From positions 62,001-126,000 of the forward strand of contig WNNJ02002694.1 of assembly GCA_012934845.2 (NCBI GenBank): a stretch of DNA of 64,000 nucleotides. Reading direction: 5' to 3'. Within the stretch, counting starts at the first letter, position 1, and every line of letters starts with the position of its first letter. Of the stretch, positions 1 through 10,700 are shown piece by piece. Source of the stretch: Pomphorhynchus laevis. Its lineage: Eukaryota; Acanthocephala; Palaeacanthocephala; Echinorhynchida; Pomphorhynchidae. The notes beneath the pieces are model-generated. The model was not told where the DNA came from. It saw only the letters and a program-made list of their open reading frames with translations, and did no database searches. Made by a program: the position numbers and the translations under genes.

Positions 1-214
1 ATAATCACCTTCATAGATTATTAAGAAGTTATTATTTCGCCATGGAGAAAGTATCTTGACTGTTTTCCTGACAAAAGTCGTTTCGTTCGTCATAACGGCT
101 CATTACAACACAATTATTCAATATATAAATTTTTGATTTAATTTAAGAAAAACAAATCTATATTTCTTTAATTTTCATAGTGACTTTGTTGTAAAAATGA
201 AAGTAACAAATAAT

Positions 215-560
215 TTAGTTATTAGTATCGTCTAAGAAATGAAGGTTGATGAACGATGGGGATCCGACAGCGATGATACGAAAAGTTACGAAAATGATCC
301 GAAAAGTTACGGTAGTTTTTGGAGAATTGGCGAAAAGGCTTAGGCAGTAATCGATTTTAGGGAAAATAAGCGATGAAAGAAGAGACATACAAGCACGGAA
401 GTCGATAAGGGGGCGGATACGGCGGATGTCACGGAGAATTAAGTTAGTCGAGCGGACCCATAAACTATTGCAAAAATTAACCATCTGGATATAGCCGTAT
501 CATATGGGATGTTACAACCGAAATGATGCAGATTTTAAAAATCAGCAGAATAAAAAAGTT
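215..560 (-). mobile_element. LINE reverse transcriptase C-terminal relic
   Basis: An open stretch of about 89 residues on the minus strand (215-484) reads like the region after the catalytic core of CR1/L2/Jockey-type LINEs. It has an Arg-rich LRDIRRIRPLIDFRAC segment followed by LSSLIFPKIDYCLSLF, matching the family pattern in which a conserved Ser-Ser-Leu-Ile is followed by a Lys-Ile/Leu-Asp-Tyr-Cys motif. No catalytic motif is present, so this is a short fragment of a dead copy. The frame decays toward lower coordinates into short repeats of a GATCCGAAAAGTTACG-like unit. Clade assignment is uncertain. Confidence 0.5.
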
Positions 561-1344
561 TTAAAAGGCGAAAAAAGCTTTGTACCTCTTTTCTCTTTTT
601 TACGAATATTGCAAATACTTCACCAATAATTAGATGCGCTTAAATAGATAAGTTCATTAATTTTAAATAGATTCAAAGTTTATGTTATATACAATAGATC
701 CCAGGTATATAATTAGAGTTCCAAACATAAATATATAGTTGATTGTCCAATGATACATTTGATGTACTCTTAACTGTTGCAATAATCCTTTTCAGGTATT
801 ATGTTTTGACATAATAACTTAAATACAGGTATTATGATATCATAATACCTGTTTTGACATTTATCCTCTTGATGTTTAAACGCCCTAAATAATATAGTTG
901 TTATTTATCACATTGCTTCTCAGCATTGAGAATAGAAAATAAATACAAGATGCAAGTTCATAATAAGGATTAAGAAGTTATCTGCACAAAGTTAATTTAA
1001 TTTTTTTTATCATTATGCCAATCTGAAATGGAGGCAATCCTGATAGAAATTTACAAGAGAATAAGAGCAGCAGTGAGTCACATTTCTCACTACACATAAC
1101 GGACGCACAAAGACTTGATCCTTTGTGCAACGAAATGCTTTACAACAAAATTTATCGGTATATTTATGTATCCAGTATCTTTATATATCTTTCTTAAAAG
1201 AAAGATATATAAAGCAAGATAAAATTTTATATACCTACTTATTTTAAAATATTTATGAATCCGACAGAAACAATAATCCCAAACTGTGGTTCAAATAACC
1301 TTATTGATACTTTATATATACATATATATAAAAATATATAGAAA
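485..1344. other. AT-rich intergenic DNA with two palindromes
   Basis: No convincing gene is seen. Two long perfect palindromes are present: 825-852 (28 bp, centred on GATATC) and 1179-1214 (17-bp arms around AA). Both would form cruciforms or RNA hairpins. The half-site CAGGTATTATG also occurs as a direct repeat just upstream of the first palindrome (from about 793). Confidence 0.6.
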
Positions 1345-2593
1345 TCGGGACTGGTGATCCTTTGATGGATGCTTATTTATGTATCGAATTGTTGCTAGGT
1401 CATACGAGGTGACTTTCGCATTGAAAACCAGCTACAGAATCCTTCCTTCATGATATCCAATTCCATACACCCTGACTACTAACGTCACCATTGCCACAAG
1501 CGTTTTCGTTTCGCCCGCTTTTTGCCACATGTTGGTAGCCCCGGGCTCGTCAGAAGGCTGACTACCAGCACTTCGCCTTTTGAAATTTGACTTATCCGAG
1601 ATTCGAGCTGTCGCTATCCGTACTTGGGTTGCGCTCTTGACTGCTAGGCTACGAATCCAGGACAACCAGATTTCACATAGTATATTAAACCTTTCACCAT
1701 GATCTCCATAAACTGCAATGTCCGAGATGCTCTCTGACATGCTTATAATAGATTGTATCGTATGGGATCATGAAGATCGATTGAAATCGTAACTGGTGAT
1801 CCATTGATGGATGCTTATTTATGTATTGAACAGTTGGTAGGTCACACGAGGTGACTTTCGCGTTCAAAACCAGCTACAGAATCCTTCCTTCATGATATCC
1901 AATTCCATACACACTGACTACTAACGGCACCATTGCCACAACCGTTTTCGTTTCGCCCGCTTTTTGCCACATGTTGGTAGCCCTGGGCTCGTCAGAAGGC
2001 TGACTACCAACTCTTTGCCTTTTAAAATTTGACTTATCTGAGATTCGAGCTGTCGCCGTTAGTAGTCAGGGTGTATGGAATTGGATATCATGAAGGAAAG
2101 ATTCTGTATCTGGTTTTCAATGCGAAAGTCAACTCGTGTGACCTAGCAAATATTCAATACATAAATAAGCATCCATCAAAAGATCATCAGTCCCGATTTT
2201 AACCGATTTTCATAATCTCATACGATACAATATATGATAAGCATGCCAGAGAGCATCTCGGACAATGCAATTTCTGGAGATCATGGTGGAAGGTTTCATA
2301 TAATGTGTGAAATCTGGTAGTACAGGACTCGTAGCCTAGCAGTCACAAGCGCAAGCCAAGTACAGAGAGCGATAGCTCGAATCTCGGATAAGTCAAATTT
2401 CACAAGGCGAAGAGTTGGTAATCAGCTTTCTGACGGGCCCGGGGCTACCAACATGTGGCAAAAACCGGGCGAAATGAAAACGGTTGTTGCAATTTAGCCG
2501 TTAATAGTCAGGTTGTATGAAATTGGATATCATGAAGGAAGGATTCTTTAGCTGGTTTTCAATGCGAAAGTCACCTCGTGTGACCTAGCAACT
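1345..2593. repeat. tRNA-related SINE-like repeat cluster, four copies
   Basis: One repeat family occurs four times: two copies on the minus strand (about 1345-1765 and 1770-2056) and two on the plus strand (about 2045-2216 and 2217-2593). The inner two abut head-to-head and form a foldback. Full copies contain an A-box-like block (minus 1651-1632; plus 2332-2351, TAGCCTAGCAGTC...) and a B-box-like block (minus 1609-1596; plus 2374-2387, AGCTCGAATCTCGG). They are spaced about 43 nt apart, as in a tRNA gene with RNA polymerase III promoters. About 120 bp of non-tRNA sequence lies upstream of the A box in the longer copies. The open frame at 1432-1740 is a by-product of the repeat. A diverged fragment recurs near 41395-41510 and 41797-41836. 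Confidence 0.6.
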
Positions 2594-2948
2594 ATTCGGT
2601 TCTATTTCTTAGTCTGATGAGGATATATAGGATGCTGCCTGGTGTTTATGCCTCTTTATGATGAAAATATAGTGATTTATTTACGAGTACACCATTGAGT
2701 GTCCCAGGGCAGGTGTAACAACAAATTACATTACATATATTTGTACACTTAAAAGTGTCCCTGTAAAACAGCATTTCTATTATAAAGAATTTAGTGCGTG
2801 ATGAATGGTTAAACTGCAATACGCATTGCCATGCACAGAGCTTATGCTAAATTTCCTCTGATGATTCGGATTAAGAATAGTACCGTTTTTCGAGCTTTAG
2901 ACGTTGTTTAAGCGTGTGTTAAGGTGTTAATGGATGATTATTAAAGTC

Positions 2949-2990
2949 ACGGTACTGATGAGCTCCGTTAGAGCGAAACGCGTATACCGT
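2949..2990 (+). ncRNA. Type I hammerhead ribozyme motif, unit 1
   Basis: All parts of the hammerhead fold are visible in order. Stem I 5' strand is ACGGTA (2949-2954), then the core CTGATGA (2955-2961). Stem II is GCTC/GAGC closing a CGTTA loop (2962-2974), then the core GAAA (2975-2978). A very short stem III follows in CGCGTA (2979-2984), with a predicted cleavage site after A2984 (GUA). Stem I 3' strand TACCGT (2985-2990) is perfectly complementary to the first strand. The short palindromic stem III (ACGCGT) suits the dimeric action known for newt and PLE hammerheads. Confidence 0.8.
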
Positions 2991-3410
2991 TGTTGAAGTT
3001 TGTCGTCACACATAGAATTACTGGGCATACGTAGCGACTTTGAATATTGCGAGAATAATTCGGTTCTATTTCTTGATCTGATGATGATATTTAGAATGCT
3101 GCCTGGTGTTTATGCCTCTTCATGAGAAAAGCATAGTGATTTATCTACGAGTACACCATTGTGTCTAAGGGTAGGTGTAACAACAAATAATATTTTATAT
3201 ATTTGTACCCTGTAAAGTGTCCCTGTAAAACAGCATTTCTATTATAAAGAATTTAGTGCGTGATGAATGGTTAAACTGCAATACGCATTGCCATGCACAG
3301 AGCTTATGCTAAATTTCCTCTGATGATTCGGATTAAGAATAGTACCGTTTTTCGAGCTTTAGACGTTGTTTAAGCGTGTGTTAAGGTGTTAATGGATGAT
3401 TATTAAAGTC

Positions 3411-3452
3411 ACGGTACTGATGAGCTCCGTTAGAGCGAAACGCGTATACCGT
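3411..3452 (+). ncRNA. Type I hammerhead ribozyme motif, unit 2
   Basis: This is an identical motif one repeat unit downstream: ACGGTA 3411-3416, CTGATGA 3417-3423, stem II 3424-3436, GAAA 3437-3440, predicted cleavage after 3446, and TACCGT 3447-3452. A read-through transcript of the array would be cut into 462-nt monomers. Confidence 0.8.
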
Positions 3453-3642
3453 TGTTGAAGTTTGTCGTCACACATAGGATTACTGGGCATACTTAGCGAC
3501 TTTGAATATTGCGAGAATAATTCGGTTCTATTTCTTGATCTGATGATGATATTTAGAATGCTGCCTGGTGTTTATGCCTCTTCATGAGAAAAACATAGTG
3601 ATTTATTTACGAGTACACCATTGTGTGTCCCAGGGCAGGTGT

Positions 3643-3650
<8 letters not shown>

Positions 3651-3727
<77 letters not shown>
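3651..3727. repeat. (AT)n microsatellite
   Basis: About 77 bp of uninterrupted AT dinucleotide separates the 462-bp and 380-bp tandem arrays. The open frame across it is meaningless. Confidence 0.95.
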
Positions 3728-3728
<1 letters not shown>

Positions 3729-3730
3729 TA

Positions 3731-5038
3731 AATGGTGTTGCTTGATAGACTGGACTTCGATTCACGACTTTCAGTCACCATGTCAGTTCTAGACGACCAC
3801 TTCAGCATCGAAATGATGAGTACCCGTCAACACTCATCAGTAGAATGAGGTACACACTGGTCGTTTCGGTTTCCTGTGTGACATTGTGAATAAAGGCGTT
3901 TCCGACACTTTGCTTAATTGTATGAGGCTTACGCTCTTGACCAGGTCAAATTGCTGTGCGGACCATCCTCTAACACTAGGCAGAGGTTGTTGCTGAATTG
4001 TCGCTGCACTCGTTGGATCCTAAATGGATACGGCAGGTATAATAGTAGTGCACGGATGTGCTGAGTAAACAACGGTCCAGGATTTCTTACGAAATACGGC
4101 ATTTATAATAAATGGTGTTGCTTGATAGACTGGACTTCGATTCACGACTTTCAGTCACCATGTCAGTTCTAGACGACCACTTCAGCATCGAAATGATGAG
4201 TACCCGGCAACACTCATCAGTAGAATGAGGTACACACTGGTCGTTTCGGTTTCCTGTGTGACATTGTGAATAAAGGCGTTTCCGACACTTTGCTTAATTG
4301 TATGAGGCTTACGCTCTTGACCAGGTCAAATTGCTGTGCGGACCATCCTCTAACACTAGGCAGAGGTTGTTGCTGAATTGTCGCTGCACTCGTTGGATCC
4401 TAAATGGATACGGCAGGTATAATAGTAGTGCACGGATGTGCTGAGTAGACAACGGTCCAGGATTTCTTACGAAATACGGCATTTATACTTAATGGTGTTG
4501 CGTGATAGACTGGACTTCGATTTACGACTTTCAGTCACCATGTCAGTTCTAGACGACCACTTCAGCATCGAAATGATGAGTACCCGGCAACACTCATCAG
4601 TAGAATGAGGTACACACTGGTCGTTTCGGTTGCCTGTGTGACATTGTGAATAAAGGCGTTTCCGACACTTTGCTTAATTGTATGAGGCTTACGCTCTTGA
4701 CCAGGTCAAATTGCTGTGCGGACCATCCTCTAACACTAGGCAGAGGTTGTTGCTGAATTGTCGCTGCACTCGTTGGATCCTAAATGGATACGGCAGGTAT
4801 AATAGTAGTGCACGGATGTGCTGAGTAGACAACGGTCCAGGATTTCTTACGAAATACGGCATTTATAATAAATGGTGTTGCTTGATAGACTAGACTTCGA
4901 TTCACGACTTTCAGTCACCATGTCAGTTCTAGACGACCACTTCAGCATCGAAATGATGAGTACCCGTCAACACTCATCAGTAGAATGAGGTACACACTGG
5001 TCGTTTCGGTTGCCTGTGTGACATTGTGAATAAAGGCG
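3731..5038. repeat. 380-bp tandem repeat (3.4 units)
   Basis: Units start at exactly 3731, 4111, 4491 and 4871 with period 380 and only a few substitutions between units. The last unit stops at about 5038. Each unit holds a nested inverted structure: outer arms ACGACCA/TGGTCGT and an inner 7-bp hairpin GATGAGT/ACTCATC with a 10-nt loop. No canonical hammerhead core in the right order was found on either strand. The high identity implies recent amplification or homogenisation. Confidence 0.85.
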
Positions 5039-7770
5039 TGTCTGCCTTTTTTAAATGTTAATTTTATTAATTAATAAATTAATTTTTAATAAATTAATTT
5101 TTTTAATTAACATTTTTATTTTTTGTAATTATAATATTGAGTTTCATTTTACGAAAATTACGAGGTACTTGTAATTACCAGGTACATAGTAATTTCATTA
5201 AATTGTATGTTTAATTTCGAGATCGGATTCACTGAAGTTCATTTATTCTTTTACGGATGAATGCGAGAATTAAATTTAATGGTTTGTAGTATAGTAGATA
5301 GAAAAAGTATAAGTTTTAGTGTGCAATAATAAATTTTTTTAAATGAATCTAATTATCATGCAATGTGATATTTTTATTATCCAAACTGTGATATTAAATA
5401 ATTTCATTTTTTTATTCTTTTTTTATTTTTTTCAAGTAAAAAATTATTATTTCAATAAATTTACATTTGAAGTTCCCGCAAATGGGAATCAACATATTTC
5501 GTATTCACAATATGTTTAAAAGAAAATAATGATCATTGTGCAATTTGCAACTCAATGTCTATGACCGAATGTACCGGTGCATTGAGTTCCGATAATTTCT
5601 ATTGAGTTTGGATAATTTGGCATTGAGTTTGGATAATCATTGTGCATTGAGTCTGGATTATTTTTTTGTACCGGTGCATTGAGTTTAAATACTTTCATTA
5701 AAATAATAATTTCATTAAAATTATTATGATCTAAAGTAAGTTTTATAAATCGGTGTAGTTATCATGCAATGTGATATTTTTATTATCCAAATGGAATATG
5801 TATTCAAACTGTGATATTAAATAATTTCATTAAAATAATAATAATTTCATTAAAATTATTATGATCTAAAGTAAGTTTTATAAATCGGTGTAATATAAAC
5901 GTGTAACACGTTTATATTAAATTTATTTGCCTAGTCGAATCAATATTATGAAATTTATTGTGAACAACAATACATTTCCTACTATGATAAACCTTATAAT
6001 TAAACAAAAATATTAATTAATTCATATTGTTTTGTAATCGTCATTAATATCAAAATAATTAGTTGGATTAATAATATAAAATACGTGGTATATATTATAA
6101 TACAATTGTATGAGTAATTATTTATTTTGTAGATTTATATATTTAAAATATAAAAAATTGGATATAAAAATATAAAAATATTAAATATAAAAATATGCAA
6201 ATGTCCCGATGGCCGTTTTCAATAACCATAACCCATCTGGGAAAATATACGAAAGACTCCGACAATTGAAGGCTCCGACAATTGAAGGCTCCGACAATTT
6301 GAAGGCTCCGACATATGACTTTTTTCGTTACGTAATGATAAAATAGTTAAAATCAAAAATAGTGTATTTTAAATTTTCAAACACAACTATATCATCAGGA
6401 ATTGGATCAGTAACAATTCATGAATTATACCAGTAGCTGTTAAACTTTTGAAAAGTTTAACAGCTACTGATACGATGATACTGATACTGTGATAATGTTT
6501 TATTTAATGTATTTTTATATTTGATCTGTTTTTATTTTGGTCTGCCAGTGTATGTACACGTAATGTAGTATCATAACTTAGAGACTTGTAAATAACCACA
6601 TTTAATCAATGTACGTAATATACTTAATAATACTGTTCAATTTTTATCTAATTAAATGTTTTTACACTATAATGAACACTTATATTTAGATAAACCTTAT
6701 AATTAAACAAAAATATTAATTAATTCATATTGTTTTGTAATCGTCATTAATATCAAAATAATTAGTTGAATTAATAATATAAAATACGTGGTATATATTA
6801 TAATACGTATATATTATATTATATAATATATATTATATATCAATTGTATTAGTAATTATTGTACTGGTATATATTATATATCAATTGTATTAGTAATTAT
6901 TTATTTTGTAGATTTATATATTTAAAATATAAAAAAATGGATATAAAAATATAAAAATATTAAATATAAAAATATGCAAATGTCCCGATGGCCGTTTTCA
7001 ATAACCATAACCCATCTGGGAAAATATACGAAAGACTCTTTCGCGTTGCACGAGATAATGTTCAAAATAATATTATAAATATATCCATTATGAAACAAAG
7101 CTTAATTTGTCCACTTAAATAAGCTAATAATGAAGGAACGATCAGGTGCACTAGATCCATTGTCTATCAATATTACTGAAAAGCGAAAAAGAGATATTTT
7201 ATCTGCCAGTTGATCCGACAATTGCATCGTTAAGGACTTGGCTTCATCTACCGTCAATACTGTGCTTGCAAGGCATAACTATTTCTAATGCGATCATTAT
7301 TGATAAATTTCTATACTCAGTTTCCATAGCCCATTCACGGAAAGTTATATGTAAATATTTTCGAATAAAAGTTTAATAATTAGTTTTAATAATACTGAGT
7401 ATTATTATAGATAGTTTTAAAAATTGATTGTTGGTTAAAAACCGTCATGCTTCAAATTTAAGTCCGTATTATACTGCGCATAATCAGTAATCAAAGGTAA
7501 AAACATACTCGACCATGTTAATATTGCAATAAAAATCTATTTAAATTTCATTAAAATTATTATGATCTAAGGTAAGTTTTATAAATCGGTGTAATTATCA
7601 TGCAATGTGATATTTTTAATATCCAAATGGAATATGTATTCAAACTGTTATATTAATCGGTTATTAAATAATGTTTTGCTGGGTTTATTTATGATTTTAC
7701 GTTTTTTAAATTCATTGTATATGGTAATTAACTGGTAGTATTTCACTTTCGCAATTTAAATATATTTTAG
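5039..7770. repeat. AT-rich mosaic of direct repeats upstream of VPS25
   Basis: No gene is confidently supported here. Several segments are duplicated. Roughly 5983-6258 recurs as 6691-7035, including the GC-richer block around CAAATGTCCCGATGGCCG. The block around 5705-5825 (TTATCATGCAATGTGATATT) recurs at 7550-7655 and partly at 5349-5398. Degenerate repeats of CATTGAGTTTGGATAAT lie at 5570-5690. Three tandem copies of a 17-18-bp AAGGCTCCGACAATTG unit lie at about 6260-6310. A perfect 37-bp palindrome with 18-bp arms lies at 6432-6468. A short coding-like stretch with Cys-Ala-Ile-Cys at about 5470-5565 is too weak to call. Confidence 0.6.
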
Positions 7771-10700
7771 ATGGACCAACGGTTTCTAAAGTTTCCACCT
7801 TTTTACACGTTTGTATTAAATTAATTTGATAATTTTAAAGTAAAGCAGAGTTTAGATTACAAACTAACGAAGCTACTCGTAACAAGCAATTAGAAATTTG
7901 GCAGCAACTATTTATTGCTTACTGCAATGATAATAAAATATACAAGCTTAATTACAAAGAATTCAAATGTTGTGACCTCTTTTGTTCCCGTGAATTAAAT
8001 AGTATCCTTTTATTTTATAATTTCACAACCAACAAAAAATATTATTTGGATTTAAATTATAAATAATTAATATTTATTTCAACTTTGTTATCTTATATAA
8101 TATATCTTAAGTTATTATTTTACAGATTCATCTTATAATACATTATTGTAGTAACATTATATATTATGATTATGACAGTTATATTATAAATAATATAACT
8201 TTTTATAAAATATTAAAATAATATAATCGTAAATCATATCGTTCGATAAGATATGCATTGTTCGATAAGCTGATATACAGGGATAATTAGTTAAAATTAT
8301 TTTTTGTTTTATAAAGCATACTTGTATTTTATTATAATGACAATATTCTATTAATAAATAAAATTTATTATTAATAAATTGATTAAATAAATAATTATAT
8401 TAAATAAAAATTATATTTATGCCATTAAAGAGTACTAGGGTGAATAAACATGTATGTTTTTAAGAAGGTTATTCTGTTGTTGGCAGAGGATAACTATGGG
8501 GGTGGTTACTCTCTGCTAACAGCAGAATAACCAACTCTTTTATCCTCTGGATAATATATGATAGCAGAGGTGGTTGGTTGGTAGATATATGTTTTCCAAA
8601 ATAGGAAAGCATACCATAAACGATACAATAAATAATCCTCTACTAACGCCCGACTGTGTCACTGCGTTTTCAGGCTTTATTTTGTGAGTAGGCAGCAATC
8701 CATTGCTTTTGCAATTTTTAAATTTGATCTAAACTATACTTTGTCTAATAACTACAATAAGCGCGTTTCTTGAATATTCGTGCATGATGTATTCGTGTAC
8801 GAATATTCGTTCAAGTAATTCTAAAATGTCGATTTGACTGTAATTTTATTCTTATGTGGGAAAACTTAGTAATTCTGGTATCGATGCCTTAATGCAGACT
8901 ATGTTGAAAAACGGTAAGTTCATAACGTTTCAATCAAATTAGATCACTTAACTGAGTCTACGTATTTTTTAATTTCAACATAAAACTCGATTTTTATGAA
9001 TTGATTAATAAATCGATGAACTAATAAATTAATGAACTGATCCATTTTTTAAATTTTGAATTCTTGAGTAGGATCATAGAATCTAATTTATTTTGATATT
9101 TCGCTAGTTGCTGCTAGCAGCATCAGAAACAAAACATTTATTTGATTTATTTATAAATAATCAAATTAATTTAATAATTAAATTAATTTTAAATTAATTT
9201 TAATAATAATTAATTTTAAATTAATTTAATAATAAATAAAATTAATTTAATAAACTTAAATTAATAATAAATTTAAATTAATTTAATAATAAATAATCAA
9301 ATTAATTTTAAATTAATTTGAAAGAATTACGTTTCAATTTTTATTTTACAAGTACAACTTTTATTTAAAGCACAATAAAAAAGCGATATTCTGTATGGAA
9401 GAAGAACAAAGAATGTGTGTTATCGCACACCGAGTGTCAGATGTAAGTCCGAACATTCGGCAGAGGAGCGTGCGCTGTACGATTATCTTTCTGAGATTTA
9501 CTAATGATCAAGAATCGTCGAAGTTGTGTAGCTACAGAGCTACACTGATGAGACCACCCTTTAGCGATGAGTAGGCAAAGATCGAAACGCCTCATTGGGG
9601 GGGGGCTAGGCGTCTGTGATATGAGTATTTCGGGTTAAGCTTTCCTGAAGAACTTTTAAAAAAGCGTTGCAGGCTTTAGTCCTTTATTCCTGTTCGTGTT
9701 ATTAATAAAAGTTGAAACCATTCCTTCAGATTAATGTAGCGTCGCCAGTTGTTGTATTAATTAATGGAACCGTTTTCTTTGAATATCAATCTAACAAAAG
9801 TAGCGCTTTGAAACAAAACTAAAGAAATGAGCAATGTTTAATCTTTGATTAAATAAATTTTTGCAATATTATTATTTAAATATTTAGATATTCTTATTAT
9901 CTAATCAAGATAATTATCTTAATTATCATTTTGTAAATATTGTATATTAAATAATTCAAGAAAAATATTTTAGTCAAATGATATTTTAATGCAAAATTAA
10001 ATTTTATTACTATTTTAATGCAATAAAATAGATAATTAAATCGATAATTATTAGTAATTATTAGATATGTTGTAGACATATCTAATAAAAAAAATGAATA
10101 CACTTGACGCATTCAACTTTAAATTATCAAAGAGTTCTTATATACCTTCACGGCCGTTCACGTTCTTATATATCTTCATATTTTGCATATAATTATTCAC
10201 ATCATAATCTCTCAACGATATATTTCTGTTTTCTTATATACCTTCACAGTCTCGTGTTCAGAGAGATCTGAGCCCCCGGCCGCACTAGCGTGCCGCCTTC
10301 TGACTGAACCATTCGGGGTCTTTCACCCACTAAGAGTCCAGTCGATGCGAACTATGGTCGGTAATCGCGAATTGAGGAGCTCGTGAAATCTTAGTATTTG
10401 CTCTGGGGGGACGTTCTCAAGAGATGAAGAAGACTAATTCCGAGATAGCCCAAGTACCCCAAGGGCGCACTTTGGTTCTTAACAGAATTTTTTATGGCAC
10501 GCTTTGTCTAAAGCATGCTGCTATTGTTAAAAAAACTATTTAAACGTGAGCGATTGTTTTTGTAGCTTACTATTTTCCTGTACCTAAATAAACATGTGTT
10601 TCAGTTACTGGGCTACTTTCAGCAGGAGTATCTATCGTCTTATATATAAGTGTGAATCCTTCTGCGATTTATATTTTGAAATTATAAACAATGTTACTTA

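Larger units (their letters stand above)
2594..3650 (+). repeat. 462-bp tandem repeat carrying a hammerhead ribozyme
   Basis: Units start at 2594, 3058 and 3520, giving two full units of 462-464 bp and a third truncated by an (AT)n tract. The first two units are nearly identical. Each full unit contains one complete type I hammerhead motif (listed separately). Tandem repeats of a few hundred bp with a type I hammerhead match the known organisation of animal retrozymes, which are small non-autonomous retroelements copied through circular RNA. That identity is inferred. No protein-coding potential is seen. Confidence 0.7.

Noticed and set aside
1432-1740. 102-residue open frame on the minus strand
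   Set aside because: It is one copy of the SINE-like repeat; the other copies do not keep the frame.
3568-3792. 74-residue open frame across the (AT)n tract
   Set aside because: Poly Tyr-Ile is the translation of the dinucleotide repeat.
3731-5038. Hammerhead ribozyme in the 380-bp repeat
   Set aside because: CTGATGAG occurs on the minus strand and GAAA-like strings occur nearby, but not in an order and spacing that allow stem II and stem III.
5470-5565. RBX1/APC11-like RING exon (DHCAICNSM)
   Set aside because: Only one Cys pair and a short context match; spacing to the upstream Trp is wrong and no further zinc ligands follow before a stop.
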